DNA from: Cyanobacteria bacterium SZAS-4
GTDB taxonomy: Bacteria > Cyanobacteriota > Vampirovibrionia > Obscuribacterales > Obscuribacteraceae
Reading direction: 5' to 3'
Length of the DNA stretch: 64,000 nt
Assembly: GCA_018266255.1 (NCBI GenBank)
Contig: JAFEAT010000001.1
Coordinates: forward strand, 186,001 to 250,000
Position numbers and translations under genes: made by a program. A model generated the notes under the pieces. That model saw nothing but the letters and a program-made list of their open reading frames with translations, searched no databases and was not told where the DNA came from. This document shows positions 9,726 through 17,207 of the stretch, one piece after another. Position 1 is the stretch's first letter; every line of letters starts with the position of its first letter.

Positions 9726-9957
9726 GTCAAGAGCATAGCGATTCCTGTTCAGTTCGCATAGTAAAAAATCAATCGAGCACTTATATTTGGCAAGCGACTT
9801 TGCATTTCATTGTTGATGAGCTTATTGCCAAGTCAAGAGCAAGCAGCAATAATGTACGCATACTTGGGGGGCGGTCAGGCATGCCATGTTTCGTGGCAGC
9901 GAACAGCAGTGCTTGCACGACAGGCTCGCGAGATCACTGACGGAGGTAATCGCTTAT

Positions 9958-10737
9958 ATGAATAGGACAAAATTCGGATTCCTGGCGCTCGTTCTGCTTC
10001 TTTCAATAGCCTGGCTGGTGTCTGCCAAACCATCCTTCGCCAGGGACAGCAGCACTTATCGCTACCACGACATAGCGCAGACTTTTCCGAACGATGAATA
10101 TAACGCCACAGTGCAGTCGTTTCAGTGCCGCACCACTGCTCCGTCAAGCAACTGGAGTCAGTACACACTTCCGAACACTAACATTGAGCCGAAGATCGTC
10201 TATCCATCAGGCATAATCAACGGCCATAACGTGCGACAGAGTGACACACTCGGACTTTTCATAGGCTCCCCGAGGATCACGCCGAAAGTTTGGATTCTAG
10301 GCACCTCCTTAAATGGCGATGGTCAGGACCCTTATGTCGGTTACAGAATCACCATCACCAAGATTCAAACTAAAAAGGCCGCAGCGTTCACTGACATGTT
10401 CTTTCGATTTCTCACAACAGATCAGGATCTTGACCACATCGGCGTGATAGCTAGGCCTCAAGATTCGCGCAAACCATCGAAATTCCTGACGGTCGGTCAA
10501 ATGGAAGTTCTTCCAGATCCATCAGCACCAGGATGGAGAATCGCTAGAGCAACGCGAAGCCAGTTCGGTTTCGACAACAATACATTCGTGAGGGTTTTCG
10601 ACATCTATCAAGTAGGGCAATCCGGAAAACCTACAGAGGTGGCCTTTGGCCGTTTCGACGTCAGACACACAAATGCGCAAAACCTCGATCGCCTCACACT
10701 CAACTTAGACCCGCTTGGTTGCGTTTTGGGTGACTAG
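9958..10737 (+). CDS. Exported protein of unknown function
   Basis: The frame is open from 9886, but the ATG at 9958 is preferred: it has GGAGGT 10 bases upstream (9942-9947) and is followed directly by a classic signal peptide (MNRTKFGFLALVLLLSIAWL... cut near SFA-RDS). The mature protein of about 230 residues is beta-rich with no recognised family. It contains two cysteines, at CRTT and LGCVLGD, which could pair outside the cytoplasm. It is monocistronic, flanked by a minus-strand TPR gene and a terminator. Confidence 0.75.
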   Translation: MNRTKFGFLALVLLLSIAWLVSAKPSFARDSSTYRYHDIAQTFPNDEYNATVQSFQCRTTAPSSNWSQYTLPNTNIEPKIVYPSGIINGHNVRQSDTLGLFIGSPRITPKVWILGTSLNGDGQDPYVGYRITITKIQTKKAAAFTDMFFRFLTTDQDLDHIGVIARPQDSRKPSKFLTVGQMEVLPDPSAPGWRIARATRSQFGFDNNTFVRVFDIYQVGQSGKPTEVAFGRFDVRHTNAQNLDRLTLNLDPLGCVLGD

Positions 10738-10765
10738 ACTGTGCCCGAATCCTCGCAGAAAAGAA

Positions 10766-10800
10766 TTGAGCACTTAGTTCTTTTGGAACCAAGTGCTCAA
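10766..10800. terminator. Hairpin between convergent genes
   Basis: TTGAGCACTT (10766-10775) pairs with AAGTGCTCAA (10791-10800), with an inner GTTC/GAAC extension. On the minus strand the stem is followed by ATTCTTTTC, so it best fits termination of the glycine-zipper gene at 10836. It may also stop the plus-strand gene ending at 10737. Confidence 0.6.
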
Positions 10801-10835
10801 CTTCGGTGGGGAACCGAAACTTTTATCGGCAGCAC

Positions 10836-11948
10836 TTACATTGCTGACGAGCTGATTGCCACGCTTGCTGGTGCATCCAATTGCAGATTGAATGCATCGC
10901 CGGAACCAACATTTACGTCTTTACCTTTGCGAAGAAGCAAGCTCTCAGCCACGCCTAAACCGGCTCCCAAGCCAAGTCCGGCGATTGCACCGCGTCCTGC
11001 ACCTCGTCCACTTCCCGCGATTGCACCAATTACGGTGCCAATGACAGCACCAGATCCAGCACCAATTGCTCCATGGATCGCTGCTGTTTTCAGCTTCTGA
11101 TTTGTTGTCTCGCCTCTGAACAAATCGCTTTGAGCGCCTGATGCCAGTTGGAATTTGCCCATTGAGCCGACGATGTGTGCAGTAATCGGAGTTTCAACGC
11201 CGTCTGGTGTTCGCAGCTTAGTGAACTTCAATCCGAGGTTGCCAGAGTGAGACATTCTCGCTCCAGGAACAGATGTAGTTACCTGCCCCAGTAGCACTGA
11301 ACCGGCAGGAATTTCGGCATTGCCCAGTTCAATCGGTTGTGCCAGGCTCGCTTCGACTTTGTCTCCAACTCTCGAAACACCGCTGGAAAGCGCAGTGTTT
11401 ACAGTCACTGGCATCATCATTCCAGCTGGAATGTATGCGATGTGACCTTGCCTGTAATATGGATAAGACCCAGAAGATGTAGTCGTAGTGCCGGCATCGC
11501 CAACATTTGGTTTGCTGCCACCAGTTAAACTGGCAATGTATTGATTAACTGACGCCGAACTTCTCAGCGAATTCTTCAATCCGCTTGCCCATTTATTAGC
11601 CATCGCAGATGCTGTTAATCCCTGCTTCTTCGCACTGGCAGTGTCGGCAGTGGCGATATAAAATCCACCAAGCGTAAGTACAGGTTGCCCGTTCACGTAC
11701 GACACTTTCACTGAATTGGGAGACTTGTCTGTTGATGCTACGAGAGCATTATCGACGTTCTTCTGCATAGCGGTGGCTCGCTGAGTGGCGGTCTGCCCAC
11801 CTGCTCCCAATGGCACGTTGAACGCCGGTGCACCTGCAATTCGTACCGATGTATCTGCCATCGCCGGCAGTATCGCGCCAGCGGCCAACTGCGTTGTCAG
11901 TACAGTTGCCATCAAAAATCTCTTCGGACTGCTAAATTGAGAAGGCAT
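10836..11948 (-). CDS. Exported glycine-zipper protein
   Basis: A signal peptide covers residues 1-31 (ending LPAMA-DTS). The middle region (about 165-275) is beta-rich and resembles the domain of TrbI/VirB10-like or surface-presented proteins that tune release of a ligand (IPAGMMMPVTVNTALSSGV...IPAGSVLLGQV). Residues 285-335 form a glycine zipper (GAIGAGSGAVIGTVIGAIAG), which can insert into membranes or oligomerise. It is likely an outer-envelope protein. A GAGGA site lies 11 bases before the ATG, slightly far. The VirB10 likeness is only in the pattern, so I give no specific function. Confidence 0.75.
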   Translation of the reverse strand: MPSQFSSPKRFLMATVLTTQLAAGAILPAMADTSVRIAGAPAFNVPLGAGGQTATQRATAMQKNVDNALVASTDKSPNSVKVSYVNGQPVLTLGGFYIATADTASAKKQGLTASAMANKWASGLKNSLRSSASVNQYIASLTGGSKPNVGDAGTTTTSSGSYPYYRQGHIAYIPAGMMMPVTVNTALSSGVSRVGDKVEASLAQPIELGNAEIPAGSVLLGQVTTSVPGARMSHSGNLGLKFTKLRTPDGVETPITAHIVGSMGKFQLASGAQSDLFRGETTNQKLKTAAIHGAIGAGSGAVIGTVIGAIAGSGRGAGRGAIAGLGLGAGLGVAESLLLRKGKDVNVGSGDAFNLQLDAPASVAISSSAM

Positions 11949-11986
11949 AGTGAGGTGTCCTCGTTTTCAGTACATGCATACATCGA

Positions 11987-12017
11987 CGCTGGCGAAACCC
12001 AAGTGTTTCCGCCAGCG
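11987..12017 (-). terminator. Possible hairpin terminator
   Basis: CGCTGGCG-AAAC pairs with GTTT-C-CGCCAGCG (one bulge). It lies between the YtxH-like gene and the glycine-zipper gene, both on the minus strand. There is no T-tract, so it may be a processing or attenuation hairpin instead. Confidence 0.4.
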
Positions 12018-12053
12018 CGAATGAACTTTAATTCGAGAACATCATGACAGCCT

Positions 12054-12488
12054 TCAGGCTGACTTCAATTCGTCGTCATGATGGAATGCAGCCAGGTTTT
12101 CGTCTTCCGGAGTAGATGGCTTGGCACCCAACTTATCGGCCAGCTCCTGCGCTTTATCAGCATCTAACGGTTTACCCATCCCTGCCTCAAGAGGTTCCTC
12201 TGGTTCGAAATTCTGCTCATCAGATTTCTCTGCCGATGCAGATTTGCTGCCAGCGAACTTTTCTTCCTGAGCGGCATCAGACTTCTTCTCTTCGCTACCA
12301 GTAAACTTCGAAAATGTATTTGTAGCCAACTCAGATAGCTCGTTTCTTTTATCATCAAGTGCTTTGATTGCATCGCCCGAGGTAAGCTCGGTCAGGAACC
12401 CATCGAGTCCTTCGCGCACATCCTTACCCTGCTTCGAACTGCCGAAGAGAAATCCTGCTATGGCTCCTACGCAAAACGATCTAAACAT
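12054..12488 (-). CDS. YtxH-like small protein
   Basis: 144 residues. The ATG has GGGAGGT 7 bases upstream. The N-terminus (FCVGAIAGFLFGSSKQGKDV) is a short glycine-rich membrane segment followed by a charged helix, the pattern of YtxH-type stress proteins. The rest is acidic and low in complexity (Lys/Glu/Asp/Ala). It is likely membrane-anchored with a cytoplasmic tail. YtxH proteins are linked to general stress in Bacillus; the assignment here is by pattern only. Confidence 0.7.
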   Translation of the reverse strand: MFRSFCVGAIAGFLFGSSKQGKDVREGLDGFLTELTSGDAIKALDDKRNELSELATNTFSKFTGSEEKKSDAAQEEKFAGSKSASAEKSDEQNFEPEEPLEAGMGKPLDADKAQELADKLGAKPSTPEDENLAAFHHDDELKSA

Positions 12489-12769
12489 CTCGGTTACCTC
12501 CCATGGTGTCTTGGCGTTACTTTCGGTCAGCCGTGTGAGGTCGAGCCGCGTGCCAAAATCAATTCAACTAGCATCAGGGCGCAATTGCAGTGCGAAATGT
12601 TCCAATCGCAGGGATTTCTCGTGATTCTGACCGGCACGAGCGGCACTCCCATGCAGCCTGAGCTGAGAGCCGGGAGAACAGAGCCGCATCTTCGGGGTTT
12701 ACCCCAGCCAATTGCCGAAAAACCTAAGCTAGACTACTCTTGGAGCAGAGAGATGTTCCGAGGAAAACC

Positions 12770-14644
12770 ATGAGGCTATCGCTGGCGCCCGTTAAACGCC
12801 TGCTACCCGCCGGACTAAAAGTACACGGACGCGACGGACTTTTGTTCCAACGCTTGTTCTGGGGAGCCATGGCGGGCTGCCTGGCAACGCTGCTTTTAGC
12901 AGAGTCGCCGATTTTAGAGTCGATGGAACTGAGCATGCTCGAATGGCGGTACAAGGTGGCTGACAAGATCGCGGCAATATTTCCGAAGCAGAAGAAATCG
13001 CAAGATATCTTTCTTGTGAATTTCGACGATCTGTCTCAATTCGACCTGGGAATTGCACGTTTCAACGATTCCGCTTCGCAAGAAAAGCTCGCTGACGCGC
13101 TGAAAGTCATTGAAAGCGGGCAACCAACCATGGTTGTGCTAGATCTGGATTTGCGCGGCGCCACCAATCCAGAACTCATATCTACCATCAAAAAATATCG
13201 AAATGTAATTGTCGCCTTATTTGGAAGTTTGGAAGGAAGCACTGAATTGCCGGCTGCAGACTTCCTTTCGCACGCTGCGTCATATGGCTACGACGAGCTG
13301 ATACACGAGCAAAACGGGCTGGTATGCCGTTTGCCAATTAACTATCGCGGCATCGACAACAACAGCGAAGGCTCATTCACGGCTGAGGGTCTGGCGCCCG
13401 TGCCGTCACTGACCGAAGCTGTAATCGACTACTACAGGCGGGTCAAGGGTGTCGGACCGCCCAGCCAATTTTTCTCAGTGCCATCTGACCAACCTTTATA
13501 TATGAGTTATCGGAGAATCGATTATCCGACAATTTCGCTGCGCGATACCATGCAACCCGATTTCGACCCTGCTCAATTTCGCGACAGAATTGTCATTATC
13601 GGATCGACATTCACGCAGCGTCACAACGACGTGAAAAAGAAGAGTCCATTTCAAGAATCTGTGCCCGACATAGATCTGCATGCAGACGCGATTTCAACAC
13701 TTCTGAACGACGACGTCATCTACAGCTTTCCGAAAAACATTTCGCACCACTTATTGCTTCTCATTGGTGCCGCATTTGGTGCGGTGGCATCGATTTTGCC
13801 GCTTGGAATGAGAACGGCTGCATATCTTTTTACATCTATGAGCCTGGTCGTTCTGGCGCAACTAGCCTTCCAGACCTTCCATCTTGTTCTGCCCACCGCA
13901 TCACCACTTGCGGTGCTGACTTTGGGATTCAGTCTCGGCACGTTTATTTACCTCGACACTGACTTGAGGCAACGCAACAGAGAGTTGGCGCAAGCACGCG
14001 AATCCATGCAAGTGAGGGCAGAAGAAGAGCGGCAACGCATCGCCGAAGATCTTCACGATGAGACTCTTCCCGCGCTTTCATCAGTAGCCAGAATGGCTGA
14101 CCGTCTCGCTCATGAGATGGAAGACAATCCTGTTCCAGGATTGATGCGCGAAAAATTAGACCACGCCGTCATCGAAATGCGACGAGTGATCAATGATTTG
14201 CATCCATCCGTTCTCGAGACTATGGGCTTCAAACCTGCCATCGAGAACTTGGTGGCGATCTGCGGGCGGGAAGCATGTATCGAATTCAATTTCGAAGACG
14301 GCGACGGCCGCTCCGATTACAACATGACAAACTTCACCAAGCTTCAGCTGTACAGAATCGTGCAGGAGAGTCTTAACAACGTTCAAAAACACTCCGGAGC
14401 ATCGATAGTCGAGCTAAATATCCGTGAAAATGATGGATATCTTTTCATCGTCGTGACGGACAATGGGAAAGGCATCAATTTTAAAGCGATTCGAAAGGAT
14501 GCCCATGGTTTGCTGAACGTACGCCAGAGGGCACAATTAGTGGGTGCACTGGTGGAATGGAAAAAGCCAGAAAAATATCCCACAGGAACCGAATTGAGGC
14601 TTAAGATACCAGTCGTAGAAACTACAACCACGGGTGAAGCTTGA
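12770..14644 (+). CDS. CHASE2 sensor histidine kinase (NarL/DesK type)
   Basis: A membrane sensor kinase of 624 residues. The frame is open from TTG 12740, but ATG 12770 has GAGGAAA about 4 bases upstream and is preferred. Order: an N-terminal membrane segment (about 30-50), a CHASE2 extracellular sensor (about 55-310; DIFLVNFDDLSQFDLG), three membrane segments (about 320-400), a short coiled coil, then a HisKA_3 domain with phospho-acceptor His429 in EDLHDETLP and a C-terminal HATPase_c domain (DNGKG). CHASE2 binds unknown small signals outside the cell. It is directly coupled to the next gene, its likely response regulator (TGATG stop/start overlap). Confidence 0.9.
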   Translation: MRLSLAPVKRLLPAGLKVHGRDGLLFQRLFWGAMAGCLATLLLAESPILESMELSMLEWRYKVADKIAAIFPKQKKSQDIFLVNFDDLSQFDLGIARFNDSASQEKLADALKVIESGQPTMVVLDLDLRGATNPELISTIKKYRNVIVALFGSLEGSTELPAADFLSHAASYGYDELIHEQNGLVCRLPINYRGIDNNSEGSFTAEGLAPVPSLTEAVIDYYRRVKGVGPPSQFFSVPSDQPLYMSYRRIDYPTISLRDTMQPDFDPAQFRDRIVIIGSTFTQRHNDVKKKSPFQESVPDIDLHADAISTLLNDDVIYSFPKNISHHLLLLIGAAFGAVASILPLGMRTAAYLFTSMSLVVLAQLAFQTFHLVLPTASPLAVLTLGFSLGTFIYLDTDLRQRNRELAQARESMQVRAEEERQRIAEDLHDETLPALSSVARMADRLAHEMEDNPVPGLMREKLDHAVIEMRRVINDLHPSVLETMGFKPAIENLVAICGREACIEFNFEDGDGRSDYNMTNFTKLQLYRIVQESLNNVQKHSGASIVELNIRENDGYLFIVVTDNGKGINFKAIRKDAHGLLNVRQRAQLVGALVEWKKPEKYPTGTELRLKIPVVETTTTGEA

Positions 14645-15369
14645 TGACGATTATGATCGTTGATGATGAAGAAAGAGACAGAATGTGGCTCAAGAACCTC
14701 TTGGTCGAGAACTTTCCGTCGGATCAACCCATCCACGAGGCTCACGACGGTCAGCAGGCAGTTGACATGGCCATGAAGATAAAGCCGAACCTGATCTTTC
14801 TGGATATCAAAATGCCACAACTGTCGGGCATCAAAGCGGCCGAAGCGATTCTGCAAAAACTGCCCGAAACAGGCGTGGTAATGCTTTCAAATTTCTCTGA
14901 CGAAGTGTATGTCAGGCAGCTGTGGAAGATTGTGCCGCCGAACGGTGTTTTCGGTTACGTGCTCAAGAACGCATCCAACGAACAAGTTGTGGAAGCCGCC
15001 CGCGCAGTGCTCTCTGGAGACTGCTGGATTCATCCTGGCATTGCGCGAGTAATTCAACGCACTCAAAACCGGGCCACCAGCTTGACCAGTGCCGAATACG
15101 AAGCGCTTGTCTGCATCGCTCTGGGCATGACAGACCACGCCATCGCCAAGCGCCTCTATCTGACAGAAAAAGCGGTTCAATCGAGATTGAAATCTCTGTA
15201 CGCGAAGCTGGGAATTCCAGGACGTGGCGAATCGCACGAAAGTGAATTCAATCAACGCTGCCGAGCCTGCTATGTAGCCACTCGGCGTGGGTTGATCAAC
15301 CAATCGGAATTAGACGATTGGGAATCGAAACTCGAAGAAAAGAAACAAGGGGGGCCTGCTCAGGTCTAA
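14644..15369 (+). CDS. NarL/FixJ-family response regulator
   Basis: An N-terminal receiver domain (IMIVDDEERD; phospho-acceptor Asp54 in FLDIKMP; Lys in LKNAS) is joined to a C-terminal LuxR-type HTH (LTSAEYEALVCIALGMTDHA... LYLTEKAVQSRLKSLYAKL). ATG 14644 overlaps the kinase stop; TTG 14641 is an alternative 3 bases earlier. It is almost certainly the partner of the CHASE2 kinase and a DNA-binding transcription factor. The gene after it, an exported protein 3 bases downstream, is likely in the same operon and may be a target or auxiliary. Confidence 0.92.
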   Translation: MTIMIVDDEERDRMWLKNLLVENFPSDQPIHEAHDGQQAVDMAMKIKPNLIFLDIKMPQLSGIKAAEAILQKLPETGVVMLSNFSDEVYVRQLWKIVPPNGVFGYVLKNASNEQVVEAARAVLSGDCWIHPGIARVIQRTQNRATSLTSAEYEALVCIALGMTDHAIAKRLYLTEKAVQSRLKSLYAKLGIPGRGESHESEFNQRCRACYVATRRGLINQSELDDWESKLEEKKQGGPAQV

Positions 15370-15372
15370 GTC

Positions 15373-17061
15373 ATGAATACACTAAGGAAATGGACATCAA
15401 TCTCTTGCACGCTGCTATCGATAGCGGCATATTCTGTTGCCATTACCTGTAGTGCCCATGCACAAGCTGAAAGTAAGAGCACGATGATGATGGTGGGGTC
15501 AAAAGGAGCACCACACAAAGTGCTCACGGCAACCATTCCATCACCACAATCAGGCATTAAGTTGATCGAGTACATCTCACTGCGAATGCATACACTCAAG
15601 GGTCCGGTGATTGCGAAAAACGCTACCTATGCAGTGCCCCCACAAGAAAAAAGTCAGGGACCAACAAATCAACTGTTGGCAATCAAACCGCCAGTAACAG
15701 GTTACGCAGGACCAAGAGAGCAGGACCGAGAGTCAGCGAGCGATAAGAAAGCTGCTAACGAAGAACAAAAAGCGAAGAAAAAAGCAGATAGTGACGCTGG
15801 ACGTAGCGACCGACCAACAGCCGGCGACGATAATGCGAGCGGGGGCTATTATGCCGGAGGTCCAATAGCTTACGGACGAAGACAATCAGCCGTTCCCGCG
15901 AGTTCCAGCAGTAGCCTCGCTAAAGCGAAAGAGGCACCACAAGCAGCCTCGAGCGAAACTACTGCCACCGCATATGGAAGGATGGCCAACGGTAAGTTAG
16001 GCGCGGCACTTTCGCGCTTCCGCGGCGCTTTGCAAACAGTCGACGAGGGTATGAGTGCGGCAGATTCATCGGCAGTGGGCGGCAAAGACTTGTCCACGAA
16101 AGCCAGAGCAAAATCTGCCCGACAAGAAGCAAGTTATCAAATTGCCAGCAACAAGCCCTCGGGCATGTGGGAAGCGCCAGCACGTGGAGTGCTTTTGCAG
16201 CAACAAGGATTTCAGAATTCAGCCAACGTAAAGGATGCTCGTATGGCAGCCGCGGCGGGTAGCAATTCCTCTGACCAGGCCGCGGCAGAACCGCAATCGC
16301 CACCGATGCCTCCTGCATACTACCGAACCACCAGCCAACGACTTCTTCCGCCAGCAAACATGGGCAAACGTGTTTCACAGCCCGGTGATAATCTATATGC
16401 TCCTAGCAGTGCCGGTATTGCAGGTGGTGGCGGATCGGCGAATGTGCGCGACTATTATAGCGCCCAACGTAAATCGACAATCGCGTCGGCGACGGTTCCT
16501 TCAGCCTCACCAGTGCCAGCTCAGCAAGGTCAGAGCTTTTTGATTCCACCGCCACCAACAGTCATAGATGGACTGACTCAAAACAGTTCCACTAACTTTC
16601 AAAAGCAAAAGACTGAAATTGCCATGCTAGCACCGAATGTGGTGATGGGCATTCCACTGGTGCGACTGGGAAGCTCAGCCCTGGAGGCTAACAAAGCGCT
16701 CACCTCGGTCAAAGGAAACAAGCTGAAACAGCAGTCAATCAGCGGTTGGACTGTGTATGTTCTACACAAAGCCAATTCAGTTGAGCCGGCAATGCAGGTT
16801 TATGTGAGACATGGACTGGTGGAAGCGCTGCGCATTTTTGACAATGCATTTATCGCTCCTGATTTCGGAGTGCAGCTCAACGACGACGTATCAACTGTAA
16901 AAGCAAAGTTCGGAGAGCCTACGTTCATGCATCCGGAAGCAGATTGCCCATCGGCACAGAACTACATTTATCCGATCAGTCAGGTGAGCTTTGAATTACG
17001 CAGACCAGCCAATTCACCAACACCCAAAGTTTCGAGCGTTCTGATATTTACAGTTAAGTGA
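15373..17061 (+). CDS. Large exported low-complexity protein
   Basis: 562 residues. A signal peptide covers residues 1-34 (ending CSAHA-QAE). Residues 110-400 are low in complexity: Ala/Ser/Gln/Lys-rich with scattered YAGGP and YAPSSAG segments. A compact domain occupies about residues 415-562 (VVMGIPLVRLGSSALEANKA... VSTVKAKFGEP). The final domain recalls small beta-rich periplasmic modules, but I do not recognise it. It follows the response regulator by 3 bases, so the two-component pair may govern an envelope function that includes this protein. Confidence 0.75.
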   Translation: MNTLRKWTSISCTLLSIAAYSVAITCSAHAQAESKSTMMMVGSKGAPHKVLTATIPSPQSGIKLIEYISLRMHTLKGPVIAKNATYAVPPQEKSQGPTNQLLAIKPPVTGYAGPREQDRESASDKKAANEEQKAKKKADSDAGRSDRPTAGDDNASGGYYAGGPIAYGRRQSAVPASSSSSLAKAKEAPQAASSETTATAYGRMANGKLGAALSRFRGALQTVDEGMSAADSSAVGGKDLSTKARAKSARQEASYQIASNKPSGMWEAPARGVLLQQQGFQNSANVKDARMAAAAGSNSSDQAAAEPQSPPMPPAYYRTTSQRLLPPANMGKRVSQPGDNLYAPSSAGIAGGGGSANVRDYYSAQRKSTIASATVPSASPVPAQQGQSFLIPPPPTVIDGLTQNSSTNFQKQKTEIAMLAPNVVMGIPLVRLGSSALEANKALTSVKGNKLKQQSISGWTVYVLHKANSVEPAMQVYVRHGLVEALRIFDNAFIAPDFGVQLNDDVSTVKAKFGEPTFMHPEADCPSAQNYIYPISQVSFELRRPANSPTPKVSSVLIFTVK

Positions 17062-17109
17062 GCTACCCATGCAAGTCGTAGGAGGCTGCTACCTATGCAC
17101 GTCGTAGGA
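17062..17109 (+). repeat. 22-bp tandem direct repeat
   Basis: Two copies of GCTACC(C/T)ATGCA(A/C)GTCGTAGGA at 17062-17083 and 17088-17109, differing at two positions, with a 26-base period. They begin directly after the stop of the exported-protein gene and lie about 100 bases before dnaX. They could be a protein-binding site or a local duplication. Confidence 0.8.
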
Positions 17110-17207
17110 ACATATAATCCTTCCAATCAAGCTGTCGCCTTGAAATTGCTTCGCAAAATCGGTTAGGATCTTTATATAGATAGTCCACAGCGAGCGCTTC
17201 CAAGCCC

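Noticed and set aside
14383..14856. 157-codon minus-strand frame across the kinase/regulator junction
   Set aside because: It runs antisense through conserved HATPase and receiver codons.
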